A stretch of 64,000 bases of DNA, taken from the NCBI RefSeq assembly GCF_030272615.1, contig NC_081413.1, positions 609,595,209 through 609,659,208 of the forward strand, in the 5' to 3' direction. The notes under the pieces were generated by a model. The model was not told the origin of the DNA. It made no database searches and worked only from the letters and a program-made list of their open reading frames with translations. A program made the position numbers and the translations under genes. This document shows positions 46,231-57,142 of this stretch, one piece after another (positions within the stretch are counted from its first letter, which is position 1; each line of letters starts with the position of its first letter). The stretch comes from Cryptomeria japonica. Lineage: Eukaryota > Streptophyta > Pinopsida > Cupressales > Cupressaceae.

Positions 46231-46734
46231 ATATAATATAATAAATATAATAATAAATCTAAAACAAATTAATTATAATGTTGTTTAATATTGTTTAATT
46301 ATTAAACCTAAAAAAAATTTTAAAAAGAAAGAGGAGAAGTCGAAGCCTACCTGTGTAGGTCGGGACTCGGGAGCGGTTGTGCAGATCGAGACTCGAGAGA
46401 CGTCCGTCTGCAATGGTGGCGGTCTGGTGAGCGACATCGGGTAGCAACTGTGGGCGACAACGAGTAGCAAATAGCAATGGCAACGTCGGGTAGCAATGGC
46501 AACTCCCGTGACTGTAATAGAAATGGAAACCCGTGACTGCAACTCCGTCCGTGGCCACCCGTATTTATTAATAAACCTCGACGAAACCCTAAAACGCAAG
46601 AGAAAAAAACGCTTTTCGTCATCCCTAAATTTTTATTCAAATTTAATTGAATTTTTTAGGGTTTTTATAGAATATTTCAAGTCCGGCGAATTTCGAACTT
46701 CAAGGTTGAAATTCGGCCGAACCTGGTGACTTAG

Positions 46735-46742
46735 GTCGTAGC
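46735..46742. other. 8-bp target-site duplication (right), hAT element
   Basis: GTCGTAGC, identical to 42155-42162. Confidence 0.9.
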
Positions 46743-47269
46743 AACAAGTTCAGCTCACTTACAATGTCAATTTTTGACTTCCAGGCCAAATTTCTCCCAA
46801 ATGCAAAGAAATTGAAAGTTCTGTTTGAAAAATTTACCCATAAGGTCTTTATATAAAGGAAAAAGAAAGAAAAAAATTTGGGCCAGTTTTCACTCCATCC
46901 GAGCAATTGTCCTGTTGCAATCCTCTCTTTGAGCTGATCATTTTGACGCAACTACAGAAGCCCTGTTTGGTCAACCCAGACCATTTTTTACATCTTCCAA
47001 CCACCTATCCCATTTTACTATATAACTCTGCTAACCCTTCTGGTAACCAAGGTGTTCACTATGATTGGTGGCCACAAATCCCAGGAACAACCAAAGCTTT
47101 CTTTAGAATCTGTATCTGATCAAGTCCTCCAGTAGTCTGATGTGTTGGTATGTATAGCAAAGCTAAACATGATTGGTGATATGGACAATCAGTTAGTGCA
47201 TCCTTACTGCCATGCTCACAACCATCATCAACAAGCTCAACATTTCACATTCAAATATGGGTCAACATT
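46743..47269. other. No gene seen
   Basis: Probably leader or LTR sequence of the gypsy element whose gag remnant follows; TTTACTATATAACTCTGC near 47014 could be a TATA box. Confidence 0.35.
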
Positions 47270-47744
47270 CTAACACTAAGGATTTTCCAATTCCCAAAAT
47301 CTTGGCCAGTCCCAATGAGCTCCTAAACTGGGCTTTTGAAAATTTGATGGCAAAGACCCTACCAACTACAATCCACCAAATTCCCACTGATCAAAAGCTC
47401 TCTATAGCTTCTTTCCACTTGGAGAATGAAACCATTCAATGATTTTGATGGTTGGGAAAATCTCAACTATTTCTCCATGGGCAAACTTTCATAAGGAAGT
47501 CCTCAATTGCTTTGATCCAACTGCATATGAGGACTTCATAGGAGAACTCAACAAAATTGTGCCAAACACATTCAATTCAGAAATTTGAAACAGAATTTGA
47601 GAAACAAGGTAATCCAACAAGTGGCCTTGATTAAAAAAGAGTTCAAAAGTTGTTTTATTAGTCATCTCAAACAAGATATCTGGTCTGAAACCCAAATGTT
47701 CAAGCCACCCACACTTAAATATGCTCTTGATTTAACTTGCTTAG
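47270..47744 (+). pseudogene. Ty3/gypsy gag remnant
   Basis: Frames on the + strand give FDGKDPTNYNPPN, SFFPLGE, then WENLNYFSMGKLSYKEVLNC or, in a second frame, FHKEVLNCFDPTAYEDFIGE, and finally KKEFKSCFISHLKQDI and MFKPPTLKYALDL. This follows the plant gypsy gag order (KFDG.DP ... SFHLEG.A ... FG...YEDF..EL ... F..GLK..I ... FKP.TL..A..LA). Several stops and frame changes are present. The remnant ends abruptly at 47744, where a TGTTGTGAC terminus begins. CTTAG would be the TSD; I did not find its partner. Confidence 0.7.
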
Positions 47745-49133
47745 TGTTGTGACATTTTCACACATTGTTCCATTGCAAATGGGGACCCCCACTTTTTGCT
47801 TAGCTTAGGTGTCTTAGTTAGGTCATCTTAGCCTGGCAATAGTTGTAATCGTTAACATTTGCTAGTGAGAGAGGATACGTCTTGTGAATGTCAGGGTTGA
47901 ACATTGGTAAAGGTTGCTAATGTTGTCAAAAGTTGTCAAGTTGCTAGGAGTCAAGATGTCCAAGATGAATGCGAAGCATCATAAGGAATTCCAAACATCA
48001 TGAAGGAAGTAATTAAGTATTCCGAAGTTGAAAGTAGAAAATCATCATCAAGGAGAAGAATTTTACAAGATGAAGAAAGTGCAATTACAAAAAGGAGGAC
48101 AAACACAAGCAAAAGGATGACAAGTTCAAGCATCAAGATATTCAATGAATAGCAACAAAGATTAGGAGACTTTGCAATTACCTTGAGTTTCCTTCGGAAA
48201 TCCAAGGTTACAATCAATACAACAAGGAAGGATCAAAAGGAATTACTTCACAAGCAAAAGGCTCTACATCCAAATAGGCCACAAGGATAGACATCAGTTA
48301 CACATAAGAACACCCCTACATCGAGGCGAGGCATTCAAATCAGTGTTACTAAGACGATCAAGGTCAAATGCACTATGAACAAAGGGTTCTACATCAAGCA
48401 TAGGTATTGCTAGGTCTACATCAAACATAATCAAGATGAAAGAAATAATAAGGAGGTGAATTCCCAAATGACAAGAAAATTATCAAGCTAGATAGTTTCA
48501 GAAGAATTGAGCAAAGTTAGAAGAATGCATGAAAATCATCAAAATGTGGCACCAAATCACTCCCAAAAACTAAAATCGAAATTTTCCCAACTATGGCGCC
48601 ATACTAAAATTCTGAAAATATTGTTAATGGCAGCCCGGATCTGCAGCAATGGAGGTTTGGAACAGAAAGTAAAAAAGGAAGAAAAATAGCCCAAGTCTCC
48701 AAACACAAAATCGCCACTTTTCACCAAAAATTGCCAAATTTGGAAAAAATTGCCAAACTTGGAAAATCGAAATTTCTGGAACTGGTCTTTAATGGCAGCA
48801 AGGGGAATAGATCAGCAAGCTGGAAAAAATGGAGGAGAAAAGAACTCTCAACCAAACACTTCACTTCAATCACTTGCTAAAATTCACCCAACTTGGAGAA
48901 AATTCGCCTTTCATGGAGACACCTGGCAGATTTAATAATAAAATAATACTAAGGCTCCTCTCTTATACTTGCTTTTACCTCTTACTTTCACCACACAAGC
49001 AGTGTGGGATAAAACACTTGCTTAAATACTTGCTTGGTGAAAACCTAACTTGCTTCTAGAAGGTTAAAATATTAAATGATTATTGCAAGTTATTAAATTT
49101 TGCTTTTAAAATTTTAAATAATCATTAATAATT

Positions 49134-49141
49134 ATTTAAAA
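49134..49141. other. 8-bp target-site duplication (left), hAT copy 2
   Basis: TTTAAAAG, repeated exactly at 50265-50272. Confidence 0.9.
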
Positions 49142-50264
49142 GCAAAGAAACGGGACTCGGACTCGGCAAGGCCAACTCGGACTCGGACTCGAGACTCGGC
49201 GTCAGACTCGGCTCCAAACTCGGCTGGACTCGGGAAAGTGAAAAACTCAAGAAATTTAGAGATTTTTAAAGATTTAAAGCTTGTTTCAGGCACCCTTTAT
49301 TGAATACACCTTAAAGACACAATAACATCATCAAACTCGGCTCATTTGATTACATACACAAGTATACATCAATCACATAAGCATAAACGCAAATTGTAGC
49401 TGAAGGAAATAACAAACATAGATATATAAATATCGTCAAATGTATACAATATTACAAAACTCATAGAATAAAAAATCCATGTCATCAAATGTTTCATACA
49501 AATACCAAAGGTAAATACAACTACAAGCCTATGGCTCAGAGGAGCCTGCACCCTCCGGTCTTGACCCCCTGTGAAGGCGTCTAAGGTAGGTCCTGGATGA
49601 TTCAACAACCATAGCCGCTCCTCGTGACACCATGCCATGCTCACCAACATCAAGAACATCTGTGTCACTATCTGCCTCTAAATCTCCTGTCTATGCTCGT
49701 GCTCTCCGCTCCTCCTCTACCATGGCTACAGCCTCACCTCTATATCTACCTGGTCGATCCAATCAGTGTCAGACCCGGAACTTAAATTTTCCCTACTTCT
49801 ATCAACGCAGTTTCCCCCCATATTTTTTGACGGGGGTTTGGGGGCAACGCCCCCAAGGTGGGGTCAAGGGGCAGCGCCCCTTGCGTGCTCCCTGTCGCAA
49901 TACAGGGCGGGGTCGAGGGGCAGCGCCCCGCGAGGCCAAAAAAACTTATTATTTAATAAAGGTGTCGGGTGTTATTTTTCTATTGGCTGACATGTTATAA
50001 CCCTAATTTTTCTCATTCTCAGGCAAAGGTTGTAGTGAACAAAGACGATACCATTCATTTAAAAAAAACTTTTTAAAATGTTTTTTTTTTGTCATTTTAG
50101 TAACCCAACCAGTAGCCGAGTTTGAGGCTTGGGACTCGCCGAGTTTGGCGAGTTTGCTCACCAAACTCGGACGAGTCCGAGTCCGAGCCCCAGAGACTCG
50201 GCGAGAATGACTCGGACTCAGACTCGCCGAGTTTAGGCGAGTCCGAGCGAGTCCCGTTTCTCTG
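49142..50264 (-). mobile_element. Non-autonomous hAT element, copy 2 (1,123 bp)
   Basis: TIRs CAAAGAAACGGGACTCGG on the left, and CAGAGAAACGGGACTCGC as complement of the right. Exact 8-bp TSD TTTAAAAG. Closely matches copy 1 through most of its length. Dense ACTCGG/GAGTCCGAG arrays occupy about 110-150 bp at each end. GC-rich block at 49830-49940 with GGGGGCAACGCCCCC and two GGGGCAGCGCCCC palindromes. The transposase C-terminal remnant on the minus strand has extra changes relative to copy 1. Confidence 0.92.
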
Positions 50265-50272
50265 TTTAAAAG
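50265..50272. other. 8-bp target-site duplication (right), hAT copy 2
   Basis: TTTAAAAG, identical to 49134-49141. Confidence 0.9.
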
Positions 50273-50329
50273 CAATTAAAATGGGGCTTATTTATTAAAA
50301 TATTGCAATTTAAGTCCAAATTAAGCCTC

Positions 50330-50900
50330 CAGAGGAAAATCGACTTGGGTTGGGATTGAAAAATCCCTTTGAAAATTATTAAAATGTCAAAATTTGCCCC
50401 ATAAGGGAAAATCGATGGCAGTCTAGATTGAAAAATCCACACTCCAAACTCAATTAACTTGGAAAAATCCTACCTGGTGGAATTTTGACCTCAGTCTGGA
50501 TGAAAATCCAGACTCAAAACTCTTCAAAATACTCCCAATGGAAAATCGATCTCTGTCTAGATGAAAATCTGGACAAAAATACTCTCAGGGGAAAATCGAT
50601 CTCTATCTGGATGAAAATTTGGACGAAAATCCACACTTAGTTGTCACAAAAACCCTGGTGGAAAATCGACCCAGGTATGGAATCATCCTCAACGTTGTCC
50701 GCACTCCAGTCCGCACTCCTGGTGGAAAATCGATGGCAGTCTGAATAAATCCTGACACTTAGCCAAATTTTAGCACTCCCAAGGGAAAATCGATTTGAGT
50801 ATGGATAAACAGTGGGGGAAAATAGTAGCCAGCATGGATTCTAGGGGAAACCCATGTGTAGTGTGGATTTTGAGTGGGGGAATGGGTTGGGTAGTCTAGA
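50330..50900. repeat. Motif array GGRAAAATCGAT...GTCTGGAT
   Basis: About ten copies of (A/G)GGGAAAATCGAT followed 5-10 bases later by (A/G)GTCTGGAT(G)AAAATCC, spaced roughly 45-75 bp apart (for example near 50333, 50406, 50540, 50590, 50658, 50722, 50783, 50815). Diverged spacers, non-coding. It lies 0.5-1.1 kb from the 51430 terminus, the position where the 59306 unit has its hairpin array. Confidence 0.75.
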
Positions 50901-51430
50901 ATGTGAGAGGAAAAGCACCTCTAGCATGGAATTTGACCCTCTAACCCTTGGAATGAGGATTTCCCTTAGGATTTTATCATTTTAACCACTCGAAATCACT
51001 TAGAGACTTTAAATTTAGACTGGACTTAGGCTAATTTTCCAAAAATATGAGCAAAACGCTAGGAAAATATTGGAATAAAGTGCAAAATCAATTAAAATAA
51101 TACCTTAGGAGCGAGAAAACAACTCCAAAAGGTCTGTGAATACCTTGGCACTTTAAAATCACTGATGCACGTGTTTAAAAACACGTTAACGCTCAAAAAG
51201 GTTAAACACTTGGACAAAATTTAGGATCATTAAAATATTAACGTTTGCAACTTGATTCTAACACTTCAAAAACCCTAGATGACACTAGGCATGATCAAAA
51301 CTCTGAGACTCGGGCACGGGAAACACAAAATTGCCCACCAAGCAGCCAAAACCCTAACCTAACAACGCAGAAAGCCGGCAAAGAGGGGGTCCCCGTTAGC
51401 AATGGGGCGATGTGTGAAAAGGTCACAACA

Positions 51431-52043
51431 GGTCCCAAAGATGAGTTGAAGAGGCTAAGTTCATTTGTATTAGAGGAATTCAAGAAGATGAAAATCAGTC
51501 TGCCTTTGATTGAGTTGATGAAAATTCATGAAATCAGAGAAACAATCTTTGGTAATGTAACTGAAGTTGTTGCACCGAGAATCCCTTCGCCAAATACAGT
51601 AAACAAAGGAATAGTCAATACTCCTACTAATACCAATGTTGTATCATCCAATGTTCCACAACAACCTCCAAATTTTGTAGGCATGATACATACATCAGTT
51701 GAAAACCAAGAGAACATTACACCAAAAGAGGTCCTTATGGACATAGATATATTTCAAGAAGAAATTTTGGCAAATGAATTACCACAAACCTCACAAAAGG
51801 GAGATTTTCCCTTCAAGGCGCAGGAAGAGAAACAAGAAAAAAACCAAGTAGTTTTCTACCAACGTAAGGATGAACCTGCTCCATTCTTGTTGTCAGTAAG
51901 AATATTTGGCAAGATGTTGCACAATTGCCTAGTAGATTCTGGTGCCTCCAGCAATGTAATGCCACTAGCCGTTTGTCAAAAGTTAGGACTTGTCTCGACA
52001 AGGACTAATAAGAAAGTTACACAGCTAGATAAGATTGAGGTAC
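51431..52043 (+). pseudogene. gypsy gag C-terminus and protease N-terminal half
   Basis: The open frame shows DELKRLSSFVLEEFKKMKIS and LMKIHEIRETIFGN, a Pro/Asn-rich linker, then EPAPFLLSVRIFGKMLHNCL and the protease active site VDSGASSNVMPLAVCQKLG (DSGA at about 51930). The frame is uninterrupted up to the insertion point. The ATG-initiated frame starting at 51245 runs through the neighbouring terminal unit and is not the natural start. Confidence 0.85.
52039..52043. other. Target-site duplication (left) of the 7.26-kb unit
   Basis: GGTAC, repeated at 59307-59311. Confidence 0.92.
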
Positions 52044-52890
52044 TGTTGACGTGTATTTTGTACACAGCCTAACACAGAATAAAATACCCAAGGGTACCTT
52101 ATCCTCTCTTGAATAAAGCCTCTGATTGCTAAAGATGTCGCGAAAAAAGATCAATCAGGATGATTCCAAGGTTCTTTGATGTAGGGTCTCTACGTGTGGA
52201 TAAGCACCAGTGGTCGTTGTGAATGCTGTTTCATCAAGGGGCCTTACGTTTCCGAATTGCAGAATTTTCTAAATTTAACAAGTTCTCAAAAAAGATCAAA
52301 AGGTAAGGTTTGCAAGAGATATATTCTAATCTAATCCTAAGAATAACTCAATGTGGGCTAGACTTGGTAAGATTTTACCAATTTCAGTATTGCCAAGGAA
52401 TTACAACTTTACTGGAATTGATGTGATCTTCTAAGGTGAATAATGATTTTTCGAATCATTAAGAATTATAGATACTACCATGAAGATACATATCAATAGT
52501 TCAATAATGATTGAAGGTTCAAGCCATCCAAATATCTCCAGTTGACCACACAAGGCGTCCTTACAATCAGTAAGAAGCTAGTGGTTTGGAACGTGAATTT
52601 CACCAAAGATCAAGCCCAACACTTAGTCCTTCAAACTTAAATACTATTTCGACTGAGAAAGATTCAAGAAAGTAAACAACCATGAAGATAGCCAAGAGAA
52701 TTGCAACAAAACACCATAACTTCAATATTTTATTGATCTCAAAGCCAACATAGACAACAATCGCTTGAAATTCTTTCTCCAATGCTCAATCTTGCTACAA
52801 AATAACTTTCTTCTCTCAAAAAAGTTCTAATCTTCTAACTTCTAATTGCAAATCATCTAATCTCTAATGACAAAATGAAAATGAGTGAGG

Positions 52891-52900
52891 GTATATATAG
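52891..52900 (-). promoter_or_regulatory. TATA box, minus strand, 851 bp from the unit's left end
   Basis: Minus CTATATATAC followed by CCTCACTC. Position mirrors the TATA box at 22401-22410. If the unit is an LTR, this would start the retroelement transcript. Confidence 0.55.
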
Positions 52901-53091
52901 CATCCTCAATTACAATGGACGGCCTAGATCAAAAGAAGATCAACGGCTGAGATTATGACACCTAAACCCTAATTAGGGTTTATTACAAAAAGTCCCCTTT
53001 TTATTGAACAATATTAAATGCATAGCCAAATATTTAATTGGCACAAAAATCTAGGAAACATAGACCAATGATAATTAAGGTGCCACCTCAT

Positions 53092-56000
53092 CTATAACAA
53101 CCTTTCTTCTAGAATCTTATTCCCTTTCCAATGCTCTTTCTTAGCATATGCAACGAATCTAGACACAATTCCTTCAATCTCAGCAATAGGAATCTCGGGA
53201 AGATTCCTCATTCGTTCCTCCAAGTGCATGACCTGATCGAAAGCCTTGAGAAGAGCCGCATCCCATCCAGGTTCAAGTTCTTTGATTTTCTCAATCAGGA
53301 GCATGGTAGCAAACATTTGATCCCGTTGCTCATCTGTGATAACATTCTCATCTTTGCAAAAGGTAACCTTGACCTTTTCTTCCGACTCTTGAAGATCCAC
53401 ATCTGTCTCAACTTCGATCCTTCTGCCAAGAATAGTACATAACACCTCAAACAACTTGTCCTGAATCGGATGGATGACCTCTTCAACTTGATTGCATTTG
53501 GTGCTGATGTCCTCAAAAAGAACTTCCTTCATCTGAAGTAGGGTTGACCATTGGAGTAAATTATGAGCTCCTCCATCCATTATCTTTTCTTGTGCTAGGA
53601 TTTTCCTTGGTGTTTGTCTGATTACTTGTAGAACAGGAATGATAACATCTCTAGTATGAGCAAAGGCGACTACTGTTATCATTAGGTTGTGGATGATCTC
53701 AAGAACCTGGATAGCTCGGTGGATAGTCTGCATCATTCTTGTTGCAAACTCAACGGCAACTGTATGGGATTTGTCAATCCAAGAGCTCATAAGCTGGACC
53801 AAGCTCTTGACTCTCTCTGCCTCACCAACTGATTCAAGGGGAAGTGCTTGCACAGGAGATACTGCTGGATCCTGACGTCCCAAAGGTTGATTGAGATGGC
53901 TAAAGTAGCCTCTCCAAGCACCGACCTCTCTCTCAAGCTTTCTATTTTTCTCCATTTCTTCCTTAAGTTTATCTTTAAGTGCCTCAAATGAATCGGTTGC
54001 CTCATCCAGTGCCTGCTCAGCGGTGAGTGGACCAAGCTCAAATGTTTCTACATCATACTCCTCTGCGAGGATCTCACCTTCATACTTGTCCAAAACTGGT
54101 GTAGCTATCTGCAATTTCCTGGATCCTGTCTCATCTCTGATCATCTTGGACATCTTAGTGGCCTTCCTTTTCTCTGTTACTTCCTGAGAATTCCCTACAA
54201 GACTTTCTAAATCAATTATATTATCTTCGTCCTCGATCACAATCACCATTGTTAGTCTCTCCTTCAGCCAATCTGGAATGGCTGATCTCGTCTCTCTAAC
54301 TTGTATCTCTTTAAGCAATGATTCTTCTTCTCGGAGAGGAGATGTCACTTCATCATTATTCTTGTCTTCGTGTAGCTCATTGACTTGGAGAGATTGACTT
54401 GATGAACGTTGAGGTGCCTGTCCTTCTTCGTGTTTATCATTCTGTACCATTGATTCCATAGATTCCTCCACTTCAAGTGTCCTCTTCTCTTGTCTCACAA
54501 CTTGACTTGTCCTTTTTTCATGTCGAGAAGATGTGTCGGATGAGCGATCTCGATTGGCCTCTTGCTTCTTCTTGGAGGATTCCCTTTTCTCAGGTCTTTC
54601 TTTCCTCTTCGCACCTCTAGGATGAGGATTGCCCTCACTTACGCTTCGAAGGTTGCCTTCGCTTGTGCTTCTGGGATGAGGATTGCCTTCACTTACACTT
54701 GCTCCTCTTTCCCCTAGTCTTTCCTCCAAAGTAAAAGTCATAGGTATGTTCTGTTCTCTCAACTTTTGATGTTGCACATCAACCCATCTGCGAGTACAAG
54801 ACAAAACTGGAGCCATCAAAGCATCTAGATCCAAAACCTCAGGCTCGTTCCAATCTATCCTCACTGCTTTGTTTTCTCGGTCATAAGATGATTGGAGATG
54901 TCTGCCACTGTCCTGAGCTTGATCGGCCACTCTGTAGACTTTGCATCTCCTGATGAAATCTAAAGGCAATCTGGAATGCATCTTTCTTTTTACTTCAAAA
55001 TCATCTGAGAGATTCATCCAAAAGTCCTCTACCTGAAATTCATGCTTGTACTTTCTACCGTCTCTTCTATATATCCATAAGGATCAAAATTCTCTCTCAA
55101 GGCAAAGAATGAAAATGAATATAAGGCCAACTCCCTCTCTGCGTCATCCATGGCTAGAGCATTAGGACATACCTCAACTGAATTTCCTAATATGATAGGC
55201 ACAGGAATTCCATTTCCATGCCTGCGTCTGAATGCCTTCGCATAAGCTGCCAACTATCTAGTCACCTCAAGTAGCACTACCCTGTCTGTCGGATATCTCG
55301 GCAACATATATGGAGGTGAAGGACACCCATGAACTCTAATATATGTAAACTTCTGGAATTGGATGAACCAAGCACCATACCTCTTTACCAGCTCTTGTGC
55401 ATCTTGAGATAACCGATTGTGAATCCCACCTTGCAACATCCTGGTGATGTTCATCGTGAAGGTATCATTGACTAACTTGTTGTCACTTCCAGGTGGATGA
55501 TGCAAATGGACATAAGAGTCACAAACCCTGACTTCTTCAGGCCCTCTTCCGATCACTCCTGTATGAGGTAGTCCTGCATATTCAAAACTCCTGATCAAGG
55601 CATATATGATGTATGAGCTCATGTGGAATGACTTGGTAGCCTTCAATCTTCTTAACTGCACGTCCAAGCAATGGCTAATCATTCTAGCCCAATGAATTGT
55701 TCCTTTTCCTTGAACTATCACTTGGATGAAGTAGAACATCCACTTCTCGAAATAGAAAGCTTGAGGAGCCCCTGTAACTCAGTTGAGCAAAGTTATCAAA
55801 TCTCTGTACTCCTCCTGGAAGTCGATCCTATGTGGTGTGTTGGGAATCTTGCTCAAGCGAGGATGACTTTTGAGTAACCAATTCTTATTGATGATGCTCA
55901 AGCAAGTGTCTGGATCATCTTCATACATGGATCTGGCTCCTTCTAAGCTTTTATAAATCATATCTCTATGCTCTGGAAGATGAAGAGCCTCACTTATAGC

Positions 56001-56344
56001 CTCCTCTGAAAGGTAAGCTAGAGTGTTCCCTTCCTTAGACACGATCGATCTTGATTGTGGGTCATAATGGCGAGCACACTCGATCATCAGCTCATGGCAT
56101 TGGACTGCTGGAGGGAAACCAGCCGCCTTGATGATGCCACTTTCAATTATTCTCTTTGCGACAGGTGCTGGCTTTCCAATGTAAGGGACCTCTTGAAACT
56201 TCTTCACACTGAAGTTTCCCAAGTTGGTTATCTCCAATGTTGCTCCACTTTGACACGATCTTGGCTCTAATTCTTCATTCTTTTGATCTTCCTTCATGAG
56301 AGCTGGACGACTAGTGGATGCTCCTGCCTTTGGGGTCGCCATCT
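53092..56344 (-). pseudogene. Near-intact ~1,080-codon ORF of unknown family
   Basis: Start MATPKAGASTSRPALMKEDQ at 56344. N-terminal ~400 residues look globular: NFSVKKFQEVPYIGKPAPVA, FPPAVQCHELMIECARHYD, LSEEAISEALHLPEH, APQAFYFEKWMFYFIQVIVQ, HWARMISHCLDVQLRRLK, MSSYIIYALIRSFEYAGL. These faintly recall domains of plant-transposon-associated proteins, but I cannot assign one. Next a charged, Ser/Arg-rich region with a short repeat (SVSEGNPHPR, STSEGNLR, SVSEGNPHPR, about 54650-54590), then a coiled coil (FEALKDKLKEEMEKNRKLER) and a helical C-terminus. Breaks: stop at 55779-55781, stop at 55254-55256, and one frameshift near 55070; otherwise open, including 641 codons 55017-53092. No zinc knuckle, DSG, RT or DDE motif. 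Confidence 0.7.
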
Positions 56345-56776
56345 TGATACCTATATAACATTTCATAATGAGCAATATACTTTGCAACGTAGAAATATAG
56401 ACTAGATTTAAGTTTTAAAATTTAGGAAACTTCATGATAAATCTTTGAATTATCATTTCCTAAATATAACTATGCAATTTGAAATTCAAAATTCAAAATT
56501 TCAACATTAAACTAGGAAGATCTACGCCATACCTCCACTCGAGAACTAATTCTAAGAAATGATGCAAAATTAGGCAAGTTCGCTAGGCAAAATGTGGGTC
56601 GAGGCTCTCCCTTTAGCAAAATGGTCTTCCTCTAGACTTCGCAAGCATTAATTCTACCAACCTTTATTCTTCAATAAAATTCCCTCCTCTTAAATCAGAT
56701 TTCGCACTCCTTGTTCTTCCAAATCGCACTTTGAATGAATGGATGAATGATGGATTAACATCGCTCAAAATACCCC

Positions 56777-56788
56777 TAATATATAGGC
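56777..56788 (-). promoter_or_regulatory. Putative TATA box of the ~1,080-codon ORF
   Basis: Minus CCTATATATTAG, about 435 bp upstream of the ATG at 56344. The next ~430 bp would be the 5'UTR. GGTATCAAGA overlaps the ATG region and resembles a tRNA-iMet PBS core; coincidence is possible. Confidence 0.4.
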
Positions 56789-57142
56789 GCTCACCACCTC
56801 ATTCCCCATAGGCCGACTTGGTGAAAATAGGCCAAAAATAAACAAAAATTTAATAAAAGAAGAGGCCGACTTTATAAAAAATATTAAAATGATACCCCAA
56901 GCGCTCTATCTTTTTATTTTAAATAAATAATAATTAATTTCAAAAGGCCTTAATAATAATAATAATAAAAAAATTTAAAAAAACGATTTTCTAAGGCCTA
57001 AATTAATTATTAAATATCAACGCACCCTTATTAAATGTCAATTTAATTAAAATATTTCAAGGTTTTAGCGAATTTGGCATTTAATGCGAGTTGTTTGAAG
57101 TAAGTGCTCAAGCATGGGGAAAATAATGGACATTAATAACAT

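Larger units (their letters stand above)
42163..46734 (-). mobile_element. hAT DNA transposon, full length, transposase on minus strand
   Basis: TIRs: left CTAAGTCACCAAGTTCGAAT, complement of right CTAAGTCACCAGGTTCGGCC; at least 12 bp match, followed by TTCGAA-rich subterminal sequence on both sides. The exact 8-bp TSD GTCGTAGC is the hAT length. It encodes a BED/DUF659 transposase (42476-45444). Two later insertions lie inside: a non-autonomous hAT (44078-45107) and a solo LTR (45724-46036). Without them the element would be about 3.2 kb. Confidence 0.92.
47745..51430. mobile_element. Region bounded by inverted TGTTGTGAC termini, composite
   Basis: The left end TGTTGTGACATTTTCACACA and the complement of the right end TGTTGTGACCTTTTCACACA match for about 50 bp, both followed by a CCATTGC...GGGGACCCCC hairpin. 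The flanks differ (CTTAG left, GGTCC right), so this is not one simple TIR element. It may be two oppositely oriented terminal units, or one rearranged unit. It contains a hAT element (49142-50264) and a motif array (50330-50900). 47800-49130 is non-coding. Confidence 0.45.

Noticed and set aside
46285-46640. Overlapping minus-strand ORFs of 87-104 codons upstream of the transposase
   Set aside because: They read a repeat-like 5' leader with CGGGTAGCAA words in three frames; no family resemblance.
49142-50264. Mutator-like element with an 11-bp TSD
   Set aside because: The repeat TTTAAAAGCAA looked like 11 bp, but its last three bases are part of the CA(A/G)AG terminus. With TIR CARAGAAACG the TSD is 8 bp, and copy 1 agrees, so hAT fits better.
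51245-51430. ATG-started frame joining a leader peptide to gypsy gag through SNGAMCEKVTTG
   Set aside because: The same string at 975-1019 and 59262-59306 is an element terminus followed by a TSD or an abrupt sequence change, so the peptide is accidental read-through.
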